Below, one piece after another: positions 7,588 to 16,514 of a stretch of 34,181 nucleotides of DNA. How positions within the stretch are numbered: the stretch's first letter is position 1; the number at the start of each line of letters is the position of its first letter. Below the pieces are notes generated by a model, which was given only the letters and a program-made list of their open reading frames with translations, ran no database searches and had not been told where the DNA came from. The position numbers and the translations under genes are program-made. Source of the stretch: Ancylomarina euxina. Its GTDB lineage: Bacteria; Bacteroidota; Bacteroidia; Bacteroidales; Marinifilaceae. The stretch lies in contig NZ_QQWG01000011.1 of NCBI RefSeq assembly GCF_003863355.1, positions 100,879-135,059 on the forward strand, read 5' to 3'.

Positions 7588-8883
7588 ATGTTAAGAAAAA
7601 TCTATTTAGCGATAGCTCTTATTGCTTTCACTTATAGCGTAAAAGCAGAAGGCTATGCCGTAAATGTTCAAGGCGCAAAACAAACTGGTATGGGACACGT
7701 TGGTGTGGCCATCAATTGGGATGCCAGTAGTATGCAATTTAACCCTGGTGCACTTGCAACTCTAGATGCAAAGTACTCTCTATCTATGGGTGGTAGTTTG
7801 GTATGGTCAAACACAGAATATACCAACCTTTCAAGCTCTGCATTAAATACGGAGACTGATAACCCAATCGCAACACCATTCTATTTATATGGATCAGCAA
7901 AATTAACTGATAAACTTGCTGTTGGTTTAGCTGTTTACACACCATTTGGTAGCTCTAATATATGGGGAGACACTTGGGCTGGTAAATATTTGATTCAGGA
8001 AATTACAATGAAATCAATTTACATTCAGCCAACTGTTTCATATCAAGTAAACGACTGGATGTCTGTAGGAGCTGGCTTAAACATCGTTTATGGTGACTTC
8101 AAATTAAATAAAGCATTTCCTATTTTACCAAACCCTACTCTTCCACCATCAGCAACAAATCCAATTATTGCAGATGGAGGTGCTGAATTATCAGGAAATA
8201 CAATTAAGTATGGCTACAACCTAGGTGTTTTTTTACAACCTACTGAGAAACTAAATATAGGTATCTCATATCGTTCAAAAGTTGATATTGAATTGGATGA
8301 TAGTGAAGGTGAAGGAACTTTTTCATTCCCATCTACAGTTCCTCCAGCATTAGTTGCTGGTTATAAAGCAGGTGGTGTAACAGATGGTACATTTACTGCA
8401 ACATTACCATTACCTGCTAGCTTAAATGTTGGTTTTGCTTATCAAATTGATGAAAAATGGTTGGTTTCAGCTGATGTTAATTTCGTTGAATGGTCAGTTT
8501 ATAAAAATCTTGAGTTCGTTTCAAAAGACGCTGCCGCTCTTAATTCTTTAAATAAAAGAGATTGGGATAATTCTATGACTTATAGAATTGGTGCTCAATA
8601 TTCAGCTAATGAAAAATTAGATTTACGTGCCGGTTTCTATTATGACGAGACTCCTACTAATGATAAGTTTTACGCTCCTGAGACACCTGGTGCTGATAAG
8701 ATTGGAATCACCGGTGGTTTCTCATATTTACTAAACGAGAAATTTAGTATTGATGCGGCTTTCATCTACTCAAAAGGTGAAAAGATAGAAGCTTATGATA
8801 CAAATACAAGATCGCAAGGTTTTGGTGGAGAATATCAAAACACAGCGTTTATCCCAAGTGTTGGTATTACATACAACTTCTAG
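7588..8883 (+). CDS. FadL/OmpP1/TodX-family outer-membrane transport protein
   Basis: A 431-residue outer-membrane beta-barrel protein. A signal peptide covers residues 1-20 (cleavage after VKA). The mature start EGYAVNVQGAKQTGMGHVGVA followed by WDASSMQFNPGAL is the family hallmark (the NPA-type hatch region of FadL). The chain alternates hydrophobic and polar residues and ends in Phe (GITYNF), as barrel proteins inserted by BAM do. FadL relatives move long-chain fatty acids or hydrophobic compounds across the outer membrane, and the actual ligand here is unknown. A near-consensus -7 element (TATATTGG at 7556-7563) precedes the start, and a hairpin terminator at 8901-8933 follows. It is a single-gene unit. 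Confidence 0.9.
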   Translation: MLRKIYLAIALIAFTYSVKAEGYAVNVQGAKQTGMGHVGVAINWDASSMQFNPGALATLDAKYSLSMGGSLVWSNTEYTNLSSSALNTETDNPIATPFYLYGSAKLTDKLAVGLAVYTPFGSSNIWGDTWAGKYLIQEITMKSIYIQPTVSYQVNDWMSVGAGLNIVYGDFKLNKAFPILPNPTLPPSATNPIIADGGAELSGNTIKYGYNLGVFLQPTEKLNIGISYRSKVDIELDDSEGEGTFSFPSTVPPALVAGYKAGGVTDGTFTATLPLPASLNVGFAYQIDEKWLVSADVNFVEWSVYKNLEFVSKDAAALNSLNKRDWDNSMTYRIGAQYSANEKLDLRAGFYYDETPTNDKFYAPETPGADKIGITGGFSYLLNEKFSIDAAFIYSKGEKIEAYDTNTRSQGFGGEYQNTAFIPSVGITYNF

Positions 8884-8900
8884 AAAAATTAATATCTAAT

Positions 8901-8933
8901 AAAAAGAGCTGCCCTTCGGTAGCTCTTTTTTTA
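8901..8933. terminator. Bidirectional intrinsic terminator (FadL-like / HAD phosphatase)
   Basis: AAAAAGAGCT at 8901-8910 pairs with AGCTCTTTTT at 8921-8930, and the stem extends inward by three more pairs around a CTTC loop. Runs of A on the left and T on the right make it usable from both converging genes. Confidence 0.85.
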
Positions 8934-8954
8934 CGCTTTATTTTCTTGCTTCAC

Positions 8955-9779
8955 TCAATTAAGAATCTTCTTAATTGCTACAGAGAAACCACTATCGTCA
9001 ACACTTTTAGTATTCTCGTAGGTATCTTTTAATTCTTTTGGAGCATTTGATACAACAAAAGGATACTTCCCCCACTCCAATAGATCAAGGTCGTTATAAT
9101 CGTTCCCTATAACTATGGACAGATCAGTATCCACATTTAGATACTGACAAAGCCATTCTGCGCCGTAAGCTTTTGAGATGTGCAGAGGAAATATCTCCAT
9201 CCAAATCGATTCGTGATCTAAGGGAGAAGTGGCTCTAATGATTTTCACGTTCTCGAATTTTGCCTTTAATTCATTAAATCCATTAACACAACTGGAAAGG
9301 ATAACCAATAATTGGCAGGCTTCGCGCCTGGTATCCTCTGCATGACCAATAGGGCTTGCAAATGGCTTGTATAAACTTAATCGTCTATCAAAATCAGGAT
9401 TTGATTTCCCGGATCTATAATAGGCAAATTGATGATTATTGGGAATGGGGTCTAAAATCATGAAATCAGTCTCCAGTTTAATCAACTCGGAAGAAAGCTC
9501 AAATACGATATCTGAATCAAGATGCTGGGAAAAGATAAGCTCTCTTTTCTGCCAGTCAAAAATCCCCGCTCCTGAAGCAAATATTAAATAATCAATGGGA
9601 AAATCATCAGGCAAAACTGATAAGGCTGAATAAAGATTTCGTCCTGTGGCTATTACTCTAACAATCTCCTCTTCTTTAAGTTTATATAGGCTTTTAATAT
9701 CACGATCACTCACTTCTCCCTGAGCAGGTAAAAGCGTACCATCCAAATCGCTAATTACAATTTTAATCTTTTTGTCCAT
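8955..9779 (-). CDS. Cof-type HAD-superfamily (IIB) phosphatase
   Basis: A 274-residue cytoplasmic hydrolase. The nucleophile motif DLDGTLL begins at residue 11 (Asp11 and Asp13). Motif II is in VIATGRN, and the Mg-binding motif IV is GNDYNDLDLLEWG near residue 233, followed by VVSNAPKELKD. This layout and length fit the Cof/YbiV type of HAD phosphatases that dephosphorylate sugar phosphates, flavin or pyridoxal phosphates. The substrate cannot be read from the sequence. It is transcribed alone after the glmS terminator and ends at a bidirectional terminator shared with the FadL-like gene. Confidence 0.9.
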   Translation of the reverse strand: MDKKIKIVISDLDGTLLPAQGEVSDRDIKSLYKLKEEEIVRVIATGRNLYSALSVLPDDFPIDYLIFASGAGIFDWQKRELIFSQHLDSDIVFELSSELIKLETDFMILDPIPNNHQFAYYRSGKSNPDFDRRLSLYKPFASPIGHAEDTRREACQLLVILSSCVNGFNELKAKFENVKIIRATSPLDHESIWMEIFPLHISKAYGAEWLCQYLNVDTDLSIVIGNDYNDLDLLEWGKYPFVVSNAPKELKDTYENTKSVDDSGFSVAIKKILN

Positions 9780-9862
9780 ATTAACACTTATACTTAGAGA
9801 TAGAAACCCAAGATAAAGAAAATGTTTGGCTATTTTGAAGAGTCTATTGAAAGTCTACCAGT

Positions 9863-9891
9863 AAAAAAGCGATGCTTCTTAGCATCGCTTT
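9863..9891 (-). terminator. Intrinsic terminator of glmS
   Basis: An 11-bp perfect stem (9866-9876 with 9881-9891) around a 4-base loop. On the minus strand it is followed by six T, 24 bases after the glmS stop codon. Confidence 0.88.
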
Positions 9892-9914
9892 AAATATATC
9901 TGTATCTAATTATA

Positions 9915-11750
9915 TTATTCTACAGTAACTGATTTTGCCAAATTTCTTGGTTGATCAACATTACATCCTCTAAGAACAGCAATATAATATGAAATCAACT
10001 GGAATGGAATAACAGTTAATAGTGGAGCTAAAGCCTCAAGGGTTTCAGGAATTTCAATCACATGATCGGCCATTCCTTTAATTATTGTATCACCTTCGGT
10101 AACAATTGCAATTACATGTCCTTTTCGAGCTTTTACTTCTTGAATATTACTTACAATTTTCTCGTAAGACTTATCCTTAGTAGCTGCTACAAAAACAGGC
10201 ATTTGCTCATCAATTAGTGCAATAGGTCCATGTTTCATTTCAGCTGCTGGATATCCTTCAGCATGAATGTAAGAAATCTCTTTCAACTTAAGAGCACCTT
10301 CCAATGCTACTGGGAAAAGATAGCCTCGTCCTAAATATAAAGCATTAGTTGAGTCTACATATTTAGCTGAAAGTTCTTTTATTGCCTCACTCTTATCCAA
10401 AATGCTTTGAATCTTCTCTGGTAAACAAGATAGCTCATCAATATGCTTCTCATATTCTTCCTTCGAAAGCGTTCCTTTTCTGTAACCTACCAACATGGCC
10501 ATCATAGTCAGAACAGTTACCTGAGCGGTAAATGCTTTAGTAGATGCTACCCCAATCTCTGGTCCTGCATGTGTGTAAACTCCAGCATCAGTGTTTCTAG
10601 GAATACTAGATCCAACGACATTACAAATGCCAATCACAGTAGCCCCAGCTTGCTTTGCCAAATTAATTGCTGCAAGTGTATCAGCTGTTTCACCACTCTG
10701 GCTAATTGCTAAAACGATATCATCCTTGTAAATCACAGGATTCCTATAACGGAATTCCGAAGCATATTCAACTTCAACAGGGACTCTGGCAAATTCTTCG
10801 AACAGGTATTCACCTACCATTCCAGCATGCCATGAAGTACCACATCCAATGATAAGAATTCGTCTAGCTTCAACTAACTTAGGAATGACGTCGTTAATAC
10901 CTCCTAAGAAAATTTCTTTAGATGCTGGTACAACTCGACCACGGAATGTATCTTTAATAGATTGAGTTTGTTCGAAGATTTCCTTTAACATGAAATGCTC
11001 GTACCCATTCTTCTCAATTTGTTCAATATCCAAATCCAACTCTTGGATATGGGGCGTTAACTTATCATTGTGAATCGTTTTTAAAGTCAATTCATCACGA
11101 CTGATGATAGCAACATCATCATCATTTAAGTAAATAACACTCTGAGTATATTCAATAATTGGAGTCGCATCAGAAGCTAAAAAATATTCATCTTTTCCTA
11201 CTCCAATAACGAGAGGACTACCTTTACGTGCAGCAACTAATTGATTAGGCTCATCTTCACAAATAACAACTAAGCCATATGCTCCAACGACCTTAGAAAG
11301 AGCTAAACGTACAGCCATTTCAGCAGTTACATTTCCTTTCAGATAGATATATTCAATAAGATTTGCTAATACTTCTGTATCCGTCTCACTTGAAAATTTA
11401 TAACCTCTACGAATAAGCTTTTCTCTTAAGGGAGAGTAATTTTCAATAATACCATTGTGAATAATTGTAAACTTATTGTTCATAGAACAATGAGGATGGG
11501 CATTCACATCATTGGGCTCACCATGCGTAGCCCAACGCGTATGTCCTATACCAATATGTCCAGAAATATCAAGACCCGATACATGATTCTCTAAATCTTG
11601 CACTTTACCTTTACATTTAAAAACACGAGTCTCATCAGTACGTAAAGCAATTCCTGCAGAATCGTAACCTCTATACTCAAGTCTTTTTAATCCATTTATT
11701 AGAATAGGATAGGCATCCCTTTTTCCAATATATCCAACTATTCCACACAT
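9915..11750 (-). CDS. glmS: Glutamine-fructose-6-phosphate aminotransferase (isomerizing)
   Basis: The first committed step of UDP-GlcNAc synthesis: fructose-6-phosphate plus glutamine gives glucosamine-6-phosphate. The 611-residue length is typical. The N-terminal glutaminase begins MCGIVGYIG with nucleophile Cys2 and continues with YRGYDSAGIA and HTRWATHGEP. The two SIS sugar-isomerase domains show GCGTSWHAG, AISQSGETADT and ASTKAFTAQ, and the C-terminus ends KSVTVE as in the family. It has its own promoter (11870-11901) with a leader of about 110 bases and its own terminator. No ribozyme-like leader is evident. Confidence 0.98.
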   Translation of the reverse strand: MCGIVGYIGKRDAYPILINGLKRLEYRGYDSAGIALRTDETRVFKCKGKVQDLENHVSGLDISGHIGIGHTRWATHGEPNDVNAHPHCSMNNKFTIIHNGIIENYSPLREKLIRRGYKFSSETDTEVLANLIEYIYLKGNVTAEMAVRLALSKVVGAYGLVVICEDEPNQLVAARKGSPLVIGVGKDEYFLASDATPIIEYTQSVIYLNDDDVAIISRDELTLKTIHNDKLTPHIQELDLDIEQIEKNGYEHFMLKEIFEQTQSIKDTFRGRVVPASKEIFLGGINDVIPKLVEARRILIIGCGTSWHAGMVGEYLFEEFARVPVEVEYASEFRYRNPVIYKDDIVLAISQSGETADTLAAINLAKQAGATVIGICNVVGSSIPRNTDAGVYTHAGPEIGVASTKAFTAQVTVLTMMAMLVGYRKGTLSKEEYEKHIDELSCLPEKIQSILDKSEAIKELSAKYVDSTNALYLGRGYLFPVALEGALKLKEISYIHAEGYPAAEMKHGPIALIDEQMPVFVAATKDKSYEKIVSNIQEVKARKGHVIAIVTEGDTIIKGMADHVIEIPETLEALAPLLTVIPFQLISYYIAVLRGCNVDQPRNLAKSVTVE

Positions 11751-11869
11751 AGTAAAATATTTTTTAAGGTTCCAATTTTAGGACGAAAGTCCCCATTTCT
11801 TTTATCAATTAATCTGAAACAAAAAGGAATAAAGAATCCTTTGCTTCAGCGAATAATCATAATTTCATT

Positions 11870-11901
11870 CAAATATACTCGAAGGATTCTATACAAACAA
11901 A
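11870..11901 (-). promoter_or_regulatory. glmS promoter
   Basis: The minus strand reads TTTG (complement of 11898-11901), a 20-base spacer, then TATATTTG (complement of 11870-11877), an exact fit to the Bacteroidota consensus. The predicted leader of about 110 bases contains a GGAC/GTCC tetraloop hairpin near 11791-11802. Confidence 0.62.
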
Positions 11902-11914
11902 AAAATAATGGCAA

Positions 11915-11957
11915 GAAAAAAAGGTGAGTAAAAAACAAACGTTTTAAACTCACCTTT
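11915..11957 (-). terminator. Intrinsic terminator of the GT5-domain gene
   Basis: AAAGGTGAGT (11920-11929) pairs with ACTCACCTTT (11948-11957). The loop can pair further (AAAAC with GTTTT). On the minus strand a T-run follows (complement of 11915-11922). It lies 20 bases past the stop. Confidence 0.8.
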
Positions 11958-11977
11958 ATGTTTTCTAAATAGGTTAT

Positions 11978-12787
11978 CTATTCGCTAACCAAACTATCGT
12001 ATAAATCAGAGTAAGCTTGAATATACTCTTCTCCATTCTTATATTCCATGAACGTTTTTCCTGAGGCTTTAGCATATGAAAGTAAATCCTCATTAATAGA
12101 TGGACTTCCCATAATAACTGCATCAGACCAATCAATAGCCAATTTATTTATTGCCAGATAATCGGCATTTTCAAGGATCTTCACATCATCTGAGTTAACA
12201 CCTTCAATCAATGATTTTTCAGCAAAATCCTTACTGAATGTTGTTGAAAACTCGTCATCGTACATCGAAAATACAACTTTGGTCTCAGTAAATAACGGAT
12301 CTTCGTTAAATGCTTTCTTAAGGTATAGAGGTAAAAGTCCGGTGAACCAACCTTGACAATGAACAACATCTGGAGCCCAACGTAATTTCTTAACCGTCTC
12401 TAATACTCCACGAGCAAAAAAGATAGCTCTTTCGTCGTTATCAGCAAAAGCCTGACCATCATCTTCTAATAATACTTTCTTGCGGTGAAAATAATCGTCG
12501 TTATCAATAAAATAAACTTGCATTCTTGCAGCTTGAATTGAAGCTACTTTAATTATCAATGGGTGATCGGTATCGTCAATAATAAGATTCATACCTGATA
12601 AACGAATAACTTCGTGTAGCTGATTTCTTCTTTCGTTGATACAACCGTATCGTGGCATGAATGTTCTGATTTCTTTTCCTTTCTCTTGGATTCCTTGTGG
12701 TAAATATCTACCGACTTTAGACATCTCAGATTCAGGGAGGTAAGGCATGATTTCTTGTGATACAAACAGTACTTTTGTCTTTTCCAT
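11978..12787 (-). CDS. GT5-type glycogen/starch-synthase N-terminal domain protein (single lobe)
   Basis: A 269-residue protein resembling only the N-terminal lobe of GT5 glycogen synthases. It opens KVLFVSQEIMPY, has VYFIDNDDYFHRK and a DNDERAIFFARGVLE helix, and keeps the DVVHCQGWFTGLLPLYLK region (equivalent to HxHDWxT). The ADP-glucose motif KTGGL is replaced by SKVGRYLP, and the whole C-terminal GT1 lobe that completes the active site is absent, since full enzymes are about 480 residues. A glucosyltransferase reaction is therefore doubtful. It is divergent from panCD, an arrangement I recall from other Bacteroidota. It is annotated as glycogen/starch synthase by family, but the role is open. 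Confidence 0.8.
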   Translation of the reverse strand: MEKTKVLFVSQEIMPYLPESEMSKVGRYLPQGIQEKGKEIRTFMPRYGCINERRNQLHEVIRLSGMNLIIDDTDHPLIIKVASIQAARMQVYFIDNDDYFHRKKVLLEDDGQAFADNDERAIFFARGVLETVKKLRWAPDVVHCQGWFTGLLPLYLKKAFNEDPLFTETKVVFSMYDDEFSTTFSKDFAEKSLIEGVNSDDVKILENADYLAINKLAIDWSDAVIMGSPSINEDLLSYAKASGKTFMEYKNGEEYIQAYSDLYDSLVSE

Positions 12788-13097
12788 GTGATCGCTAATA
12801 TTGTAATACAGATTATCCGTGCAAAATTAAGAAAATAATTTGTAATACGTCTACTTAAGCTGATCTAAAACAACTAGTGTACAATTAAATGACCTATTAG
12901 TGAATTTTGTGTTTATTAATTTTATTTATTTGCACTTTCATTCATTCAATACTTTTAAACAGTACTTGAATAGATAATAACGCGATAATCTAATAACTAG
13001 ACTAATAACAAACTGTTATCATCTGCTTGTATTTTTTTTACAAAGACAAACAGCAAATAGCCGTTAATATTGCCTCAACAAGGCAAGAGAAATTATA
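12788..13097. other. Divergent intergenic region between the GT5-domain gene and panC
   Basis: This 310-base AT-rich stretch holds no convincing gene. It contains TAATTTTG on the minus strand (12822-12829), a good -7 match for the GT5-domain gene that lacks a clear -33. Toward panC it holds three direct TAATAAC copies (12975-12981, 12991-12997, 13003-13009) and then an inverted GTTAT (13015-13019), which could be protein-binding sites. I could not place the panC promoter with confidence. Confidence 0.4.
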
Positions 13098-13940
13098 ATG
13101 ATGCAAATAGTTAAATTAATTGCTGAAACACGATCAATCGTTGGTAAATACAAGGCCGATGGTAAACGTGTAGGTTTTGTACCTACTATGGGAGCTCTGC
13201 ATGAAGGACACCTTTCATTAGTTGAACAATCAAAAAAGGAAAACGATATAACGGTTGTTAGTATTTTCGTAAATCCAACTCAGTTTAATAATCCTAATGA
13301 TTTAAAGACTTATCCTAGGATTCTAGATCAGGATCTTGAATTATTATCTCGATTTCAACCCGATTTAGTTTTTATACCTGAAGTTGAAGAAGTTTATCCT
13401 GAACCAGATACACGTGTTTTCGACTTTGGAAGTCTTGAAAAGGTCATGGAGGGTAAGAATAGACCAGGTCATTTTAATGGGGTTGCTCAAGTTGTGAGCA
13501 AATTATTTGATTATATTAGTCCCAATAATGCCTATTTTGGCCAAAAAGATTTCCAACAAGTTGCTGTTATTAAGCAGATGACAAAAGACCTCGAACTAGA
13601 CATAAATATAGTCGCATGTCCCATTATTAGAGAGTTAGATGGACTAGCAATGAGTTCTAGAAACATGCTTCTTTCAGAGGTGGAACGAAAAAATGCTGTG
13701 AAAATATCTGAAACTTTATTTAAAGCTTGTAACTTAGTGCCCGATTTTGGCGTATCCCAATTAAAAGACTGGGTTATTACCGAGATTAATAATAATGCTT
13801 ATCTAGAAGTTGAATACTTTGAAATAGTAGATGATACAAGTCTTAAATCCATTGAAAAATGGGAAGATTCGAACAATCGAATTGCCTGTATTACTGTTCA
13901 AGTAGGAAAAGTTAGATTGATAGATAATATTTCTTTATAA
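13098..13940 (+). CDS. panC: Pantoate-beta-alanine ligase (pantothenate synthetase)
   Basis: Joins pantoate and beta-alanine with ATP to make pantothenate, the coenzyme A precursor. The 280 residues carry the family signatures: PTMGALHEGHLSLV (the HIGH-like nucleotide motif), SIFVNPTQFN, YFGQKDFQQ and the MSSRN loop with the KMSKS-equivalent role. The start may be either of two adjacent ATG codons (13098 or 13101). panD follows after 18 bases, so the two genes are co-transcribed and together supply beta-alanine and consume it. Confidence 0.97.
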   Translation: MMQIVKLIAETRSIVGKYKADGKRVGFVPTMGALHEGHLSLVEQSKKENDITVVSIFVNPTQFNNPNDLKTYPRILDQDLELLSRFQPDLVFIPEVEEVYPEPDTRVFDFGSLEKVMEGKNRPGHFNGVAQVVSKLFDYISPNNAYFGQKDFQQVAVIKQMTKDLELDINIVACPIIRELDGLAMSSRNMLLSEVERKNAVKISETLFKACNLVPDFGVSQLKDWVITEINNNAYLEVEYFEIVDDTSLKSIEKWEDSNNRIACITVQVGKVRLIDNISL

Positions 13941-13958
13941 TATTTAGTTTTAAGCGAC

Positions 13959-14309
13959 ATGTATATTGAAGTTTGCAAATCGAAGATTCACAAAGCATCA
14001 GTAACCAGTGCGAATCTGCAGTACGTTGGATCGGTAACCATTGATGAAGATTTAATGGATGCAGCCAACCTTATTGAAAACGAAAAAGTGCAGATTGTTA
14101 ACGTTAACAATGGTGAACGTCTGGAAACCTACGTTATTAGAGGTGAAAGAGGTTCTGGTACAATTTGTTTAAATGGTCCTGCTGCTCGTAAGTGTGCTGT
14201 TGGCGATGTTGTTATTATCATCTCCTATGCCTCAATGGAGTTTGAGGAAGCTAAAACTTGGGAACCTAGCCTGGTTTTCCCCGATACTGAAACCAATAAA
14301 TTGATCTAA
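13959..14309 (+). CDS. panD: Aspartate 1-decarboxylase precursor
   Basis: Pyruvoyl-dependent enzyme that makes beta-alanine from aspartate for PanC. The 116-residue proenzyme has the self-cleavage site Gly24-Ser25 within YVGSVTID, after which Ser25 becomes the pyruvoyl group. The sequence also shows the conserved [21 protein letters not shown] and [13 protein letters not shown] segments. It is co-transcribed with panC and ended by the terminator at 14333-14360. Confidence 0.97.
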   Translation: MYIEVCKSKIHKASVTSANLQYVGSVTIDEDLMDAANLIENEKVQIVNVNNGERLETYVIRGERGSGTICLNGPAARKCAVGDVVIIISYASMEFEEAKTWEPSLVFPDTETNKLI

Positions 14310-14332
14310 CAAATCAGTTTAAAAATACACAC

Positions 14333-14360
14333 AAGGCTGTTCGTTTAGAGCAGCCTTTTT
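14333..14360 (+). terminator. Intrinsic terminator of panCD
   Basis: AAGGCTG (14333-14339) pairs with CAGCCTT (14351-14357), and the stem extends inward by T-G, T-A and C-G. A run of T follows directly. Confidence 0.82.
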
Positions 14361-14450
14361 TCTTTGGTAGCCATATCGAGAATGATTAACTTCCCCTGAA
14401 TTTTTTAATTTAATATGAACTTTAGTGTTTATTCCACTCTAAATGAAATT

Positions 14451-14948
14451 ATGACTAAGCTCGAAATCATCAAGAATAAAATATTTACCAATAAGGAATC
14501 AGCCTTTGCCACACTACAAACCTGGCGCTTTAAAGAAGAGAAGATTGTCTTCACTAATGGCTGTTTCGATATTGTACATCGTGGGCACTTGGAATATTTA
14601 GCCGAAGCTTCAAACCTGGGGCATAAGCTTGTGATGGGTTTAAATACCGATGCATCAGTTCAACGACTAAAAGGCCCAAACCGTCCTATTAACGATGAAT
14701 ACTCTCGCGCCTTACTACTCGCTTCACTTGGTTTTATCGACATGGTTGTATTTTTCGACGAAGAAACTCCATACGATTTAATAAAATTCATTCAGCCTGA
14801 TATATTGGTAAAAGGCAGCGATTACAATGCTGAAGATATTGTGGGCTACGATATCGTAAAAGCAAAAGGAGGTGAAATTATTACTTTGGATTTTATCGAA
14901 GGATTTTCTTCAACGGGTATCATCAATAAAATTATCAACACCCACTAA
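14451..14948 (+). CDS. rfaE2: D-glycero-beta-D-manno-heptose 1-phosphate adenylyltransferase (RfaE2/HldE C-terminal type)
   Basis: A cytidylyltransferase-fold enzyme that activates heptose-1-phosphate to ADP-heptose for lipopolysaccharide core synthesis. The diagnostic segments are IVFTNGCFDIVHRGHLEYL (HxGH motif), GLNTDASVQRLKGPNRP, DEYSRALLLASL and LVKGSDY, ending with EGFSSTGIINKI. This is the separate adenylyltransferase half, as is normal in Bacteroidota, and the kinase half is not in the window. I chose the start at 14451 (MTKLEIIKNKIF), where family similarity begins. An in-frame ATG at 14415 would add 12 residues and cannot be excluded. It is flanked by the panCD terminator upstream and radA downstream. 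Confidence 0.92.
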   Translation: MTKLEIIKNKIFTNKESAFATLQTWRFKEEKIVFTNGCFDIVHRGHLEYLAEASNLGHKLVMGLNTDASVQRLKGPNRPINDEYSRALLLASLGFIDMVVFFDEETPYDLIKFIQPDILVKGSDYNAEDIVGYDIVKAKGGEIITLDFIEGFSSTGIINKIINTH

Positions 14949-15075
14949 TCAATTTTTGATTTAAGATCTTAAATTTACGAATGAGGATAGGTGTAATCCA
15001 CATTCTTTATACTTTGTTTACTTTATCCTTAAACCTTTAAGTTTTTCCCCTTTTCTACTTTAACTTTTATTAGCT

Positions 15076-16446
15076 ATGCCTCCAAAAACAAAAACTGCTT
15101 TTTTCTGTCAGAACTGTGGTGTTGAGTCGCCCAAATGGGTTGGCAAATGTCCATCGTGTAGCGAATGGAATACCTTCGTCGAAGAGGTGATTGTAAAAAC
15201 CAACAACAAACAAACCATTGGAAGCAATGGTAAAACGCCTAATAAACCTCAAAAGATATCGGAAATTGTAACCTCGGAAGAAACACGTTACGATACACAA
15301 AATGGGGAGTTGAATCGAGTATTGGGAGGTGGTTTAGTTCCAGGATCGATGGTTTTGATTGGTGGAGAACCAGGAATTGGTAAATCGACTTTAGCTTTAC
15401 AAATTGCCTTGAATCTTAAGAATTACACCACGCTATATATTTCAGGAGAGGAAAGTGCGCAGCAAATTAAACTGCGAGGGAACCGACTTAATTCGGATAA
15501 CGACAGATGCCTTATTGTGAGTGAAACCTCAATGGAAAATATTTTCTCTCACATTAAAAACACGAATCCTGATGTTTTAGTCATAGATTCCATTCAAACT
15601 CTGGGTACTCAATCTGTGGACTCAGCACCTGGATCGGTTTCTCAGATTAGAGAATGTACAGCTCAACTTTTACATTTTGCCAAAGAATCCTCAGTTGCTG
15701 TTCTATTAATTGGTCATATTACCAAGGAAGGTAGTTTAGCAGGTCCAAAAATTCTAGAGCACATTGTTGACACTGTTTTACAGTTTGAGGGAGACCAGAA
15801 TCATATGTATCGTATTCTTCGTGCAACAAAGAACCGATTCGGATCGACTTCAGAAATGGGAATATACGAAATGCGAAGTGATGGTCTCAGAGAAGTTGAT
15901 AATCCTTCGGAGTTGTTGCTTTCATCAAATGATGAGAGTTTAAGTGGCGTGGCAATTTCAGCCTCAATGGAAGGCATGCGACCTTTTCTGATTGAAGTGC
16001 AAGCTTTAGTTAGTACAGCTGCTTATGGTACACCACAACGATCTTCAACGGGTTTCGATTTACGACGCCTAAACATGTTGCTTGCTGTTCTTGAAAAGCG
16101 CGCTGGATTCCGCATTGGAACCAAAGATGTTTTCTTAAATATTGCAGGTGGTATCAAGGTTAGTGACCCTGCTATCGATTTAGCTGTGATTATTGCTGTT
16201 CTTTCATCGAGTATGGATATTTCACTTCCCAAAGAGGTTTGCTTTGCTGGTGAAATCGGACTCTCAAGCGAAATTCGACCTGTTAATCGAATTGACCAAC
16301 GAATTTCTGAAGCTGAAAAACTGGGATTCAAGCACATTTTTATTCCAAAAAATAACTCGAAAGGTCTGGATACTTCAAAATTTAAAATCAAGATTCACTT
16401 CGTAAGTAAAGTTGGTCAAGTATTCCAAACCCTGTTTAAACAATAA
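15076..16446 (+). CDS. radA: DNA repair/recombination ATPase RadA
   Basis: A RecA-like hexameric helicase that drives branch migration at recombination intermediates. The N-terminal zinc finger has Cys11, Cys14, Cys25 and Cys28 (CxxC...CPSC). The Walker A motif GGEPGIGKST is at 96-105, VIDSIQTL is the Walker B region, and the RadA-specific KNRFG motif is at 252-256. The C-terminal Lon-protease-like domain (from about residue 290) ends near IFIPKNN. The 456-residue length is standard. The gene shares a bidirectional terminator with rnr. Confidence 0.97.
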   Translation: MPPKTKTAFFCQNCGVESPKWVGKCPSCSEWNTFVEEVIVKTNNKQTIGSNGKTPNKPQKISEIVTSEETRYDTQNGELNRVLGGGLVPGSMVLIGGEPGIGKSTLALQIALNLKNYTTLYISGEESAQQIKLRGNRLNSDNDRCLIVSETSMENIFSHIKNTNPDVLVIDSIQTLGTQSVDSAPGSVSQIRECTAQLLHFAKESSVAVLLIGHITKEGSLAGPKILEHIVDTVLQFEGDQNHMYRILRATKNRFGSTSEMGIYEMRSDGLREVDNPSELLLSSNDESLSGVAISASMEGMRPFLIEVQALVSTAAYGTPQRSSTGFDLRRLNMLLAVLEKRAGFRIGTKDVFLNIAGGIKVSDPAIDLAVIIAVLSSSMDISLPKEVCFAGEIGLSSEIRPVNRIDQRISEAEKLGFKHIFIPKNNSKGLDTSKFKIKIHFVSKVGQVFQTLFKQ

Positions 16447-16458
16447 TTTTATTCATAG

Positions 16459-16497
16459 AAAAAGGCTTCGAGCATTATGCTCGAAGCCTTTTTTATA
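16459..16497. terminator. Bidirectional intrinsic terminator (radA / rnr)
   Basis: A perfect stem of about 16 bp: GGCTTCGAGCA (16464-16474) pairs with TGCTCGAAGCC (16478-16488) around a TTA loop, and flanking A5 and T5 runs extend it. It can terminate both converging genes. Confidence 0.9.
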
Positions 16498-16514
16498 TCT
16501 CTTGTTTTAGTCAA

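Noticed and set aside
11751-11870. Possible glmS ribozyme in the glmS leader
   Set aside because: The leader is only about 110 bases with small hairpins. I see none of the ribozyme's conserved core, and the ribozyme is essentially a Firmicutes feature.
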